From positions 310,001 to 374,000 of the forward strand of contig NZ_SCWC02000001.1 of the NCBI RefSeq assembly GCF_004359525.2: a stretch of DNA of 64,000 bases, in the 5' to 3' direction. Below the pieces are notes generated by a model. That model worked only from the letters and a program-made list of their open reading frames with translations, did not search any database and was not told the DNA's origin. Of the stretch, positions 17,648 through 25,939 are shown piece after piece (the first letter of the stretch is position 1; every line of letters starts with the position of its first letter). A program made the position numbers and the translations under genes. This DNA is from Macrococcus equipercicus. Its GTDB lineage: Bacteria > Bacillota > Bacilli > Staphylococcales > Staphylococcaceae.

Positions 17648-18100
17648 GACACCATCAATCATGAAGTAGTTTTTGTGAAGCGGGATTTAAGCAGCGGTGG
17701 GCAGTCAGAAATCATGCTGCGCAACGGCCGGATCCTTAAAGTGGACCGGGAACCCGAACAATTATTGAACGAGACGTTAATCTATCTTGGAAGTAATTTA
17801 AAAGCGAGACGCTCAGCGGCTAAACACGTCCATCAGATCAAGCAGTTTATTCCGATAGTCATTGATTCAGAGACAGGCATCACATTTTTTCCGCTGCATC
17901 GGCAGACCGACTACTGCCGTTATTATATCAACAGCTTTTATTATTTGAACTATGCAGATCAGCAGATTACCTTTACCAATCAGACATGCTTGAAGATAGC
18001 ACTGTCGGAAGCCTTTGTGAGAAGGCAGTATGAGAAGTCGCTGACCATGATGGACAGCCAGAAGAAAATAAGAGAGCAAAAAATAAAGTATGACTATTAA
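17645..18100 (+). CDS. comK: Competence transcription factor ComK, apparent AUC start
   Basis: A ComK-family regulator, the master activator of DNA-uptake genes. Family features: QIKQFIPIVIDSETGITFFPLHRQTDYCRYYINSFYYL (about 61-98), where B. subtilis ComK has a similar IVID...FFPT...CIW run. An AGGAGG site (17632-17637) is seven bases before ATC at 17645. Reading from ATC gives IDTINHEVVFVKRDL, which aligns with the S. aureus ComK1 start (TNQIYVVKKGDM, recalled). No ATG/GTG/TTG is in frame at usable distance: the next is GTG 17675, and ATG 17661 is in another frame and hits a stop two codons later. At 151 aa it is about 40 shorter than B. subtilis ComK at the C-terminus. Confidence 0.75.
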   Translation: MDTINHEVVFVKRDLSSGGQSEIMLRNGRILKVDREPEQLLNETLIYLGSNLKARRSAAKHVHQIKQFIPIVIDSETGITFFPLHRQTDYCRYYINSFYYLNYADQQITFTNQTCLKIALSEAFVRRQYEKSLTMMDSQKKIREQKIKYDY

Positions 18101-18130
18101 CAGATGAGTCATCCAGTAATAGTCATACTT
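18086..18130 (-). terminator. Terminator for patA overlapping the 3' end of comK
   Basis: A perfect 13-bp inverted repeat (18086-18098 with 18118-18130) around 19 bases. On the minus strand it is followed by TATTTTTTG, so it should end the patA transcript. On the plus strand the T-run is lacking. The left arm encodes the last residues of ComK. Confidence 0.72.
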
Positions 18131-18135
18131 GAAGT

Positions 18136-19293
18136 TCAGCGGGTTAAATCGTTGACCATCGCTTCCAGTCTATTCAAACCTTCAGCTAAGACGTCCTGGT
18201 GATAAGCATAGCTCAGTCTGACATAACCTTCCCCGGCTGCTGTGAAAGTGGAGCCGGGTACAATGACAACACCGTACTGTTCAAGCGCCCTGTTAGCAAA
18301 ATCAAATGACGTCATGGCGAAAGGCTGGATATCAATAAACAAATAAAATGCACCGTCAGGCTGAATGCAGCGCATATTCATGGCTGAAAGCCGTTCCATA
18401 CAGTAATTTCTTCTGACGATGTAAGCTTCATTCATCACAGCGGCTGCATCTCTAGCCGTAGTGACAGCAGCGATAGCCGCGTGCTGGGCGGGAACATTAG
18501 CGCATATGCAGTTATAGGCATGAACAATCGTGATATGCGCCATCAGTTCCGCCGGGCCCATACAAAAGCCGATTCTGAAGCCGGTCATGGCATGAGATTT
18601 ACTGAGTCCATTAATCAGCAGCAGCTTCTCCTGAAGTTCCGGAAAACTGCCGAATGACACATGGGGTTGTCCGAATGTATTTTCACTGTATATTTCGTCG
18701 CTGATTGTATAAAAGTTCTGCTGCGCCAAATAATGAGCAAGCGCAGCTGTGTCATCGGCTGACAATATAGCGCCGGTCGGATTGTTAGGGTAATTCAGTA
18801 TGATGGCTTTCGTCTTGTCTGTCACGACAGCTTCAATCATTTCCGGCGTCACTTTGCACTGATTGACTGTAGTATCTATCAATACGACGGTCGCGCCCAT
18901 GTTTTCAATGACAGGGATATAGCCCGCGTAGATGGGGCCGGGAAGTATGACTTCATCCCCTGGTTCAAGCAGCGTTCTAAAGACTGTGTCAATCGCTTCA
19001 GAGGCGCCGTTTGTAATCAATATACAGTCACTCTCGTAACAGGCATTATATTTATCGGCCATAAACTGACTCACGGCACGACGCAGTTCCGGCAGTCCCT
19101 GATTATGGGAATAAGTCGTATAGTTGTCGTTGACAGCATCGATAAACGTCTGCTTGACAATAGCCGGCGTATGAAAGTCCGGCTGTCCGACCGTTAAATT
19201 GACGGCTTCAGGGAATTCTGAGATTCGGTTGGAGAACTTGCGTATTCCGGGCACTTCTAATTTTTCAGCATAGCGATTTAAAGTTAACGACAT
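18136..19293 (-). CDS. patA: PatA-like class I/II aminotransferase
   Basis: A 385-residue PLP-dependent fold-type I aminotransferase. The N-terminus LEVPGIRKFSNRIS, VGQPDFHTP near residue 37, NYPNNPTG near residue 165, SDEIYSE near residue 197, the PLP-Lys motif GLSKSHAMTGFRIGF (Lys about 232), and VPGSTFTAAGEGYVRLSYA all match B. subtilis PatA by recall. PatA was assigned as N-acetyl-L,L-diaminopimelate aminotransferase, but an organism with L-Lys peptidoglycan may use it for other amino acids or the lysine branch; substrate is not certain. AAAGGATG precedes ATG 19293. Convergent with comK and likely monocistronic. Confidence 0.9.
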   Translation of the reverse strand: MSLTLNRYAEKLEVPGIRKFSNRISEFPEAVNLTVGQPDFHTPAIVKQTFIDAVNDNYTTYSHNQGLPELRRAVSQFMADKYNACYESDCILITNGASEAIDTVFRTLLEPGDEVILPGPIYAGYIPVIENMGATVVLIDTTVNQCKVTPEMIEAVVTDKTKAIILNYPNNPTGAILSADDTAALAHYLAQQNFYTISDEIYSENTFGQPHVSFGSFPELQEKLLLINGLSKSHAMTGFRIGFCMGPAELMAHITIVHAYNCICANVPAQHAAIAAVTTARDAAAVMNEAYIVRRNYCMERLSAMNMRCIQPDGAFYLFIDIQPFAMTSFDFANRALEQYGVVIVPGSTFTAAGEGYVRLSYAYHQDVLAEGLNRLEAMVNDLTR

Positions 19294-19412
19294 AGAATCA
19301 TCCTTTATGTTTTATTGTTCATTATAACGTATTCAATGAATGATAAAAATGAGTGGGCAGGATAAATAAGAGTGAAGATGAAACAGGAATCAATACACAG
19401 AAAAAACAGCTG

Positions 19413-20399
19413 TCAGTCAAGAGGATTTTTAACTTCGACGACGGGGGCCGTCACTTTCCTGGTCATATTGTGGCTGAAGAGATAGACGATAAGTGTCGAT
19501 AACACAAAAAGAGCGACTATGATCAACAGCATATTGCCTTCAAACACTTTATCCCACTTATAGACCCGGAACAGTCCGATAAAGAGGCCGTGCAGCAAAT
19601 AGATGAACATCGTTCTTGAACCGATATAAGTGAGCGGAAGTTCCCGCTTTGGCACGACGTTTAAAAAGCTGAATGTACTCAGGACGATAATACCGTATAT
19701 CAGCCCGCGCTTGACACCACTGTAGGCATCGACATGTTCGAGTGAACTGTATGGTTTACTGCCGAACAGCCATTCAAAGTTGAAATCAGTCATCATATAG
19801 AAGACAAAGATCAGTGTAAGAGCAAGGATGGATAAGGGAAGGTACTTCTTATTCTTTATATAGCTGAAATGTTCCGGTGTTGCATAATAGCCCAGTAGAA
19901 ACAACGGGAAGAATACAAAGGTCCGCGACAGGCTTAGTGTATTATTGATGAAATCAAAATAACCGACTAATATTCCGGTGAGAAAAGCGAGTACGACGAC
20001 ATAGTACACATTGAAGTCTTTGACTAAGTACAGCAGGATATGCCATGAGAATAAGCTGAGCAGAAACCACATCGCCCACTGTGGATCGAAAGGGTTCAAG
20101 TCAATGGTCTTTACGTCATCAATAAAATAATAGTAACATGCGTAAAAAGTCTGGAATATTAAATAAGGGATGATGAGTTTTTTTACCAGCTTCAGCAGAT
20201 AGCCGGGCCTGCTGATTCCTTTGGCAAAGTAGCCGGAAATAAGCACAAAAGCCGGCATATGAAAACTATATATAAACATATAAAGCGCCTGCAGAAAGTG
20301 ATTTTCTGTCACAAATGACCGAAGAAGGTGGCCGAAAACGACAAGAACGATTAACAGAAACCGCGCATTATCGAAATAATGATCGCGTGTTTTAGCCAT
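19413..20399 (-). CDS. Acyltransferase-3 family membrane protein
   Basis: A 328-residue polytopic protein with about ten membrane helices, of the acyltransferase-3 (OafA/IcaC-like) family. The helix-1 motif YFDNARFLLIVLVVFGHLLRSF carries the conserved His, and FHMPAFVLISGYFAKG near residue 46 matches the family. Members O-acylate cell-surface sugars or lipids using cytoplasmic acyl-CoA. It lacks the extracytoplasmic SGNH domain of OatA-type peptidoglycan acetyltransferases, so its target is probably another glycopolymer or lipid. It has its own sigma-A promoter and an approximately 80-base leader. It is divergent from a MarR gene, which probably controls it. Confidence 0.83.
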   Translation of the reverse strand: MAKTRDHYFDNARFLLIVLVVFGHLLRSFVTENHFLQALYMFIYSFHMPAFVLISGYFAKGISRPGYLLKLVKKLIIPYLIFQTFYACYYYFIDDVKTIDLNPFDPQWAMWFLLSLFSWHILLYLVKDFNVYYVVVLAFLTGILVGYFDFINNTLSLSRTFVFFPLFLLGYYATPEHFSYIKNKKYLPLSILALTLIFVFYMMTDFNFEWLFGSKPYSSLEHVDAYSGVKRGLIYGIIVLSTFSFLNVVPKRELPLTYIGSRTMFIYLLHGLFIGLFRVYKWDKVFEGNMLLIIVALFVLSTLIVYLFSHNMTRKVTAPVVEVKNPLD

Positions 20400-20485
20400 A
20401 AAAACGCCTACTTTCTTAAAACTTAAAGTCTTGAATTTATTACCCTGTTTAAAGGGGGGTATGCATAAGACGACTGAAAGAATAG

Positions 20486-20514
20486 ATTATATATAGTTTG
20501 CAATACTTCTTCAA
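20486..20514 (-). promoter_or_regulatory. Promoter of the acyltransferase gene
   Basis: On the minus strand TTGAAG (20509-20514) and TATAAT (20486-20491) are separated by exactly 17 bases, a near-consensus sigma-A promoter about 85 bases upstream of the gene. Confidence 0.75.
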
Positions 20515-20525
20515 AATTTAATAAG

Positions 20526-20557
20526 TAGTTGATAAACTAATACGAGTGCATTATAAT
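20526..20557 (+). promoter_or_regulatory. marR-type gene promoter with overlapping dyad
   Basis: TTGATA (20529-20534), a 17-base spacer, and TATAAT (20552-20557) form a near-consensus promoter. The dyad TAGTT-GATA-AACTA (20526-20539) overlaps the -35 box and could be an operator for the downstream MarR protein. Confidence 0.75.
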
Positions 20558-20587
20558 TCATGGTAACAGTGATGAAGGAGAAATAGC

Positions 20588-21034
20588 ATGGATGATACTC
20601 GTTTAAAAAGGTTTGGGCAATTGATTTACTTCATGAATTCTAAAATAGACGAAATCACATCGACGGAATTGACAGATGTCAATCTTACTAGAGAACAGCT
20701 TTATATGCTGGAATTAATCGCCGGTGAAGAAAATATGACGCAGAAAAAACTGATCTATCGATTGAACAAAGAACAGACAGCTGTGTCTCGGGCGATTAAA
20801 AAATTAGTTGATAATGGTTATGTTTATAAAGAGCAGAGTATATATGATTTACGTTCCACTGTTCTGAAAGTGACTGATAACGGAAAAAAAGTACTGGAGA
20901 AAGCAGAAGTTATAAAAGGCAGAGTTGTCCAGAACTTTATGAAGGAATTAGGCACAGAAGAGTCTCAAGAATTGATTATGTTACTAGAAAAAGTGTACAA
21001 CTCTTTTTCTATCCGTGACCCATTCAGATATTAA
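20588..21034 (+). CDS. MarR family transcriptional regulator
   Basis: A 148-residue winged-helix regulator of the MarR family. The helix-turn-helix lies at about residues 50-75 (MTQKKLIYRLNKEQTAVSRAIKKLVDNGYVYKEQ), the beta wing follows (YDLRSTVLKVTDNGKKVLEKA), and flanking helices form the dimer interface. No cysteine sensor pair of the MgrA/SarZ type is visible. Family members usually repress their own gene and a divergent neighbour, here the acyltransferase. AAGGAG is nine bases before ATG 20588. The ligand is unknown. Confidence 0.87.
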   Translation: MDDTRLKRFGQLIYFMNSKIDEITSTELTDVNLTREQLYMLELIAGEENMTQKKLIYRLNKEQTAVSRAIKKLVDNGYVYKEQSIYDLRSTVLKVTDNGKKVLEKAEVIKGRVVQNFMKELGTEESQELIMLLEKVYNSFSIRDPFRY

Positions 21035-21052
21035 TGACCGCTTTGTTCAATT

Positions 21053-21098
21053 AAAAACCCCCGGTAGTCCGCTTTAACAGCGGACTGCCGGGGGTTTT
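21053..21098. terminator. Strong bidirectional terminator between the MarR gene and atl
   Basis: A 20-bp GC-rich stem (21053-21073 with 21079-21098, one internal mismatch) and a 5-base loop, with A- and T-rich ends. It serves both convergent genes. Confidence 0.93.
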
Positions 21099-21104
21099 CA
21101 ATGA

Positions 21105-24100
21105 TTACTGGTCATAGCGATAAACGAAGAACTTCAAGCCTTCAAGTCCAATCTGTTGGTAGAAATCAGCAATACGTGCAGCGTTCTTGGAAGCCCATGC
21201 AATATCCGTTGCATATTGATGTGTCGCCGTATTTTTAGGGTTCCAGCGCATTTGATGCAGTGTAAACTGCTGGTTTTTGAAATAGCTGTCCGCTACGTAC
21301 TTAGCACCGCCTATAATGGCTTTTGCAGGTGTGTCCCAGCCGTTTTCATAAGCATACTTAGTGCCGTTGTATACATTGCTGTCGGTTGCTTTAGTGCCGT
21401 ACATGTTATAGTACTTTTTTGATGCGGTCTTACTGACTTGCCCGGTTTTGCTGTTATAACCTAGTCCGCGGCTTAATTCACTTGTACCGTTGCCTGTTTC
21501 AAGTAAGGCATGACTGATTAAATAAATCTCGTTAATATTTAACAGTTTTGAAGCTTCAGCAAATGTTTGTCCCTGGCCTGCAAGAATGCCTTTTCCGACA
21601 AGCAGTTTATTAAGAGTAGAACCTGAAATACCTTGAGAGACATTCAAATTAAGGAACTGATATTTCTGTGCCGGATTGTTCATAGCGGAAGAAGTATTTA
21701 AGTAATTGCGGACTTCCTGACTTGTAGCGGCACGTGCCATGGATTTGCCGGTCTTATCTGTGTAGATGACTTTTGGAGCTGCTGTAGCTGCCAGATTCAT
21801 CTGTTTTTTAACAGCAGTTGATAAGGATTCTGGTGCCTTAGCGATAGTGACCAGCTGCTTTGTTAAATATTTTCCTTCGATCCAGCCGACTGTGTTCGTT
21901 TTAGTGAATACTCCTTTGTACCAGAGTGATGTGCCCACTTTCTCTGTTTTCACGACATTAAAAATCTTGCTTGTCTGTTTTGACAATGGAGCAATACGCT
22001 GCGTAGTGCTGCCGCCTGGAATAGAGAAGAGATAGGATTGAACATTTGTAATGACATACGGTGCTTTTTCCCAGCTGACTGTCTGATGAGCAAATTGTGT
22101 GATTTGCTTATCGTTGATCCAGCCGACTGTTTTGTTGGCGGCATCAACAATCTGGAAGTACTTTTCTGAGCCCTTAAGTGCTTCTTTACTGATGTAGTAC
22201 TGTTTATCTGCTAATTTCGCGGCTGCTTTCTCGTAGATAAGGTTGTCAGTATAGTAGACAGCGCCGTTCGCTGTGCGGCCGATCATATCAATCGCTTTGA
22301 CGTTGGTTGGTTGAGGCGTCAAGTATTTCTCTGGAATCCAGCCGACTGTGTTTGTATTAGCGAACACCCCTTTGTACCAGAGTGATGTGCCCACTTTCTC
22401 TGTTTTCACGACATTGAAGACTTTGCCCGACAGGTTAGCCAGTGGTGCGACGCGCTGTGTATTACTGCCGTCAGGAATGGAGAGGACATATGACTTAGTG
22501 TCTGTCACTGCGTAAGGTGCTTTTTTCCAGTCAATCACCTGGTGTGTTGTCTGGGTGATATCCTTGTCGCTGACCCAGCCGACTGTTTTGTTGGCGGCAT
22601 CGACAATCTGGAAGTACTTTTCTGTGCCCTTGAGTGCTTCTTTATTGATGTAATACTGTGTAGCAGCAAGATTTACTGCTGCCTTTTTAGAAATATTGCT
22701 GTCCGTATAATAAGCGGCACCGTTCGCTGTGCGGCCGATCATATCAATCGCTTTGACGTTGGTTGGAGCAGGAACCTGGAGCGTTAAATGACTGCCGCTG
22801 ATCCAGCCGGATATGTTGTTGACTGTACCGAAATAGTAAGGCGTGCTGTTGATGATCACTTTCTTGCTTGGCGCAAACACTTGATTGACTGCAGTCTTTA
22901 AATCGCTGAGTTTTTGTGTGTCTGTTCCCCACGGCGTTGAATAAATGCCGCTGACAAGAGAGTTGATAGTATATTTAGTGCTGACCTGCTGTTCAGTGCT
23001 TCTAGTAGCCTGTGTCAGGTCTTTCGATTCAATCCAGCCACGTGGATTGCCTTTATCATCCTGAATTAAATAATACGTGTCACCGTTCAGTTCTGCCTTT
23101 TTGTTGACGAAATAAGAAGAACTATACTTCGCACCCGCTGGAGTGCTCACTGTATCTGTCACACTCGCATAAATAGGTGTCGCTGCCGAGTTGATACGGG
23201 CCATTTTAGAAACAGCTGTTGTTGTCACTTTTCCAGTTTTCACAGGAGCAGGTGACGTGACAGGAGGTGTAGAGGGAGTCGGAAGCACATTATTTGTTTT
23301 ATAGTTATATTTTTCTGTGACAAGCTGCACAAGTTCATCAAATGTATAACCGTTCTCCGCAAACCAGCCGTATGGGTCCCCGTGGTCAGTTCCACCGAGA
23401 TAATTGGATACCGCTTTATGGGACCAAAGCGTACCGGTACCGTCATATTCGGCGCTGTCTACCGGTAGATTGTAGTACAGCAGGTTAGTCGCAATATAAT
23501 CCGCGTAGTTATTGATCGCTTTACTGAACCGGTCTTTGCCCTGCACGCGGACGAGTTCTACCTGGATAAAGCGCGGGTTCGCATACTGACCGCTGCCCCA
23601 AGCGAGATAATCAGTCGGTGCTGTTTCTATGATATTATTGTCATCAACGAAAGCATGGACAAAGGCGTTTTCAAAGTTATTTTTCATATAAGCAATTTCG
23701 CCCCAGATGGTCGAGGTGTTATTGGCAGTTTCGTGGGCGACGACGCCTTCTGGAGCCCCCACACCATTACGGTAAGCAATGAGCGGGAAGTCGCTTGAAA
23801 AGTCCTGCTGATAGACAGGAACGTTATAATTCATGTATTTAATGTAGTCATTCACTGACATACTGCTAGCCGTTTTTTGAAGTGTCGTTTTCGGTGCGGC
23901 AATCGCAGAGCCTGATTGGTGAGAAAAAGTTCTGACAGCATTTCCTGCTGTTATTGCAGTAGAACTTTTTTGAACAGCAGTCGGCTGGACAGTCGTTTTG
24001 ACCGTCGAAGAAGTGCCTGCAGTTGTTGATGGGACAGCAGCTGTTTTAGTTGAAGCTGCCGTCGATTTAGTAGCCGCAGTTTTAAGCGTTGAAGTTACAG

Positions 24101-25133
24101 GTATTTCAGCCGTTTTAGGAGCAGTGGCTTGCGTCACAGGCGCTTGCGCTACAGTTTTGGCTGCTGTAGAGACAGTTGTTGCCGGTGCTTGGGTTTCAGT
24201 TGCCGGTATTGCAGCCGTTTTAGGAGCAGGGTCTTGCGCCGCAGTTTCAGCTGCTGAAGAGACAGTTGTTGCCGGTGCTTGGATTTCAGTTGCCGGTATT
24301 GCAGCCGCTTTAGGAGCAGGGTCTTGCGCCGCAGTTTTAGCTGCTGTAGAGACAGTTGTTGCCGGTGCTTGGGTTTCAGTTGCCGGTATTGCCGTCGCTT
24401 TAGGAGCAGGGTCTTGCGCCGCAGTTTTAGCTGCTGAAGAGACAGCAGGTGCCGGTGCTTGGATTTCAGTTGCCGGTATTGCCGCCGTTTTAGGAGCAGG
24501 GTCTTGCGTCACAGTTTTAGCTGCTGTAGAGACAGCAGTTGCCGGTGCTTGGATTTCAGTTGCCGGTATTGCCGTCGCTTTAGGAGCAGTGGCTTGCGCT
24601 GCAGTTTTAGGTGCTGTAGAGACAGCAGTTGCCGGTGCTTGGATTTCAGTTGCCGGTATTGCCGTCGCTTTAGGAGCAGTGGCTTGCGCTGCAGTTTTAG
24701 GTGCTGTAGAGACAGCAGTTGCCGGTGCTTGAGTTCCGGTTGCCGGTATTACAGCCGCTTTAGGAGCAGTGGCTTGCGTCACAGGCGCTTGTGTTGCCGG
24801 CGCTGCTGCCGTTGTAGTTTTAAGTGCTGTAAGGACAGCTGCAGGTGTCTGGGTGTCTGGTGGTGTCGATACTGCACTGCTGCTTTGTTCAGGGAGCGAA
24901 GTCGTCACGTTATTGTAATCAGATGCATTGATGGTTTTCACTACATTAGAAGGTGTGGATACTGTATTGTTTCCTCCTTGTGGTGTAGCAGTGATCTCCT
25001 GCGGTAAAACATTAACAGCTGAGTCATTGTTTTCTGCAGCAGTGCTATTCTCCGCAGCATGTGCAGCTGTAGAATGTGCTGCGAACATCATTAATAAAAG
25101 GGCTGGTGCCTTAAAGTAAAATTTGTTATCCAT
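21105..25133 (-). CDS. atl: Bifunctional autolysin Atl
   Basis: A 1342-residue secreted murein hydrolase, longer than S. aureus Atl (about 1256). In order: signal peptide (about 1-30, ending AAHA); an Ala/Thr/Pro-rich propeptide with roughly seven 30-residue repeats (about 110-345); an amidase_2 domain (about 455-615, Zn ligands in VVAHETAN, FVHAFVD and TDHGDP) cutting MurNAc-L-Ala; six GW/SH3-like modules (about 645-1090) for wall and lipoteichoic acid binding; and an endo-beta-N-acetylglucosaminidase (about 1130-1342, LISHALLETGNGTSELSRG). In S. aureus proteolysis splits amidase and glucosaminidase. ATG 25133 follows AAAGGATG; the upstream ATG 25151 lacks a ribosome site. Own promoter at 25173-25201. 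Confidence 0.96.
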   Translation of the reverse strand: MDNKFYFKAPALLLMMFAAHSTAAHAAENSTAAENNDSAVNVLPQEITATPQGGNNTVSTPSNVVKTINASDYNNVTTSLPEQSSSAVSTPPDTQTPAAVLTALKTTTAAAPATQAPVTQATAPKAAVIPATGTQAPATAVSTAPKTAAQATAPKATAIPATEIQAPATAVSTAPKTAAQATAPKATAIPATEIQAPATAVSTAAKTVTQDPAPKTAAIPATEIQAPAPAVSSAAKTAAQDPAPKATAIPATETQAPATTVSTAAKTAAQDPAPKAAAIPATEIQAPATTVSSAAETAAQDPAPKTAAIPATETQAPATTVSTAAKTVAQAPVTQATAPKTAEIPVTSTLKTAATKSTAASTKTAAVPSTTAGTSSTVKTTVQPTAVQKSSTAITAGNAVRTFSHQSGSAIAAPKTTLQKTASSMSVNDYIKYMNYNVPVYQQDFSSDFPLIAYRNGVGAPEGVVAHETANNTSTIWGEIAYMKNNFENAFVHAFVDDNNIIETAPTDYLAWGSGQYANPRFIQVELVRVQGKDRFSKAINNYADYIATNLLYYNLPVDSAEYDGTGTLWSHKAVSNYLGGTDHGDPYGWFAENGYTFDELVQLVTEKYNYKTNNVLPTPSTPPVTSPAPVKTGKVTTTAVSKMARINSAATPIYASVTDTVSTPAGAKYSSSYFVNKKAELNGDTYYLIQDDKGNPRGWIESKDLTQATRSTEQQVSTKYTINSLVSGIYSTPWGTDTQKLSDLKTAVNQVFAPSKKVIINSTPYYFGTVNNISGWISGSHLTLQVPAPTNVKAIDMIGRTANGAAYYTDSNISKKAAVNLAATQYYINKEALKGTEKYFQIVDAANKTVGWVSDKDITQTTHQVIDWKKAPYAVTDTKSYVLSIPDGSNTQRVAPLANLSGKVFNVVKTEKVGTSLWYKGVFANTNTVGWIPEKYLTPQPTNVKAIDMIGRTANGAVYYTDNLIYEKAAAKLADKQYYISKEALKGSEKYFQIVDAANKTVGWINDKQITQFAHQTVSWEKAPYVITNVQSYLFSIPGGSTTQRIAPLSKQTSKIFNVVKTEKVGTSLWYKGVFTKTNTVGWIEGKYLTKQLVTIAKAPESLSTAVKKQMNLAATAAPKVIYTDKTGKSMARAATSQEVRNYLNTSSAMNNPAQKYQFLNLNVSQGISGSTLNKLLVGKGILAGQGQTFAEASKLLNINEIYLISHALLETGNGTSELSRGLGYNSKTGQVSKTASKKYYNMYGTKATDSNVYNGTKYAYENGWDTPAKAIIGGAKYVADSYFKNQQFTLHQMRWNPKNTATHQYATDIAWASKNAARIADFYQQIGLEGLKFFVYRYDQ
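24097..24810. repeat. 90-bp tandem repeats in the atl propeptide
   Basis: Units start at 24181, 24271, 24361, 24451, 24541 and 24631, with diverged partial copies at each end (about 24097 and 24721). The two units 24541-24630 and 24631-24720 are identical base for base. Each encodes 30 residues rich in Ala, Pro and Thr (core ATEIQAPATAVSTA). The in-frame length means copy number can change without breaking atl. Confidence 0.95.
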
Positions 25134-25172
25134 AATGCATCCTTTCGTCATTTGATTTCAATTACTAGCAAT

Positions 25173-25201
25173 ATTATAAATTTTTTGAGAATTGATGTAT
25201 A
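25173..25201 (-). promoter_or_regulatory. Promoter of atl
   Basis: On the minus strand TATACA (25196-25201), 17 bases, TATAAT (25173-25178), about 40 bases before the atl start. The rest of the 306-base gap to the DUF2538 gene is AT-rich and holds only the terminator near 25313. Confidence 0.55.
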
Positions 25202-25305
25202 TAGTGCTACAAAACTGTAATATTATTTTAACAAACTAAAATTTCCATTTTAACTATAGATTTTTCAGCAGTTATTTATCTACTTATAGTATCGAAAACT
25301 CCATA

Positions 25306-25340
25306 ATAAAAAGACAGTATCAATAGGATACTGTCCTTTT
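25306..25340 (-). terminator. Terminator of the lcpB-DUF2538 unit
   Basis: GACAGTATC (25313-25321) pairs perfectly with GATACTGTC (25327-25335); on the minus strand it is followed by TTTTTATT. It lies about 100 bases after the DUF2538 stop codon. Confidence 0.78.
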
Positions 25341-25439
25341 ATTTATTGGTTTTGTCAATTACCGGCAAACATCTAAATCAATATATTATTTTTACTGTAT
25401 AATATTAAACCACTTAATTGTCTAATATTCGTATATCAC

Positions 25440-25913
25440 TTAAAGCGCATTTCGACGAATAATCGCTGTATACTGCCAGAATAATTTCATTTGGGTGATA
25501 TTCCAGTTAGTCATGCCGAGTGAGTAGCCGGAAGGTTCAAATATTTTAATGTCTGATACTTCTAGAATCGCTGCAATTAAGTATTGATAATAAACATTCA
25601 GTGATTTGAAGGTTTCACTTAAGTGACCGTTCTCAAAGACAAAATCAAGGGGTACTTCATATTCAAAAATATTCAGTACGTTAAATATTTCTGAGATGGC
25701 GAGTATATAGCATGCACCGTCAATAAGGGGATTATCATCTGACTGATGGTAATACAGTCTTAAAGACTCATAGTTCTGATGGTGATATTCATCCAGATAG
25801 AAAAATCTTGACCGGAAATATTCCAAGTCTCCGGCATGAATAATCTGATGTTCCAGCCGATCAAATATTTGATTGATCTGTTCGTATTTTTCATAAGTTT
25901 TACGCTGACTCAT
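25440..25913 (-). CDS. DUF2538 family protein
   Basis: A 157-residue soluble, mostly helical protein. It closely matches the staphylococcal DUF2538 protein encoded next to an LCP gene (SA0907-like in S. aureus, recalled). Shared stretches include DGACYILAISEIFN near residue 65 and the C-terminus NWNITQMKLFWQYTAIIRRNAL. No catalytic motif is recognised and the function is unknown. GGAG is eight to nine bases before ATG 25913. It starts 26 bases after the LCP gene on the same strand and ends before a clear terminator, so it is probably cotranscribed and may assist wall-polymer attachment (inference). Confidence 0.85.
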   Translation of the reverse strand: MSQRKTYEKYEQINQIFDRLEHQIIHAGDLEYFRSRFFYLDEYHHQNYESLRLYYHQSDDNPLIDGACYILAISEIFNVLNIFEYEVPLDFVFENGHLSETFKSLNVYYQYLIAAILEVSDIKIFEPSGYSLGMTNWNITQMKLFWQYTAIIRRNAL

Positions 25914-25939
25914 TATGTCACTCCTTTCCTCATATATGG

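Noticed and set aside
17661-17669. ATG just downstream of the comK ribosome site as a start
   Set aside because: It is out of frame with ComK and meets a stop codon after one further codon.
24181-24720. Regular 90-bp repeats considered as a CRISPR-like array
   Set aside because: There are no unique spacers; the repeats are contiguous, in frame and code for the Atl propeptide.
23998-25007. Long plus-strand open frames (Ala/Val- and Cys/Arg-rich) opposite the start of atl
   Set aside because: They are mirror images of the atl 90-bp repeats, lack ribosome sites, and have improbable composition.
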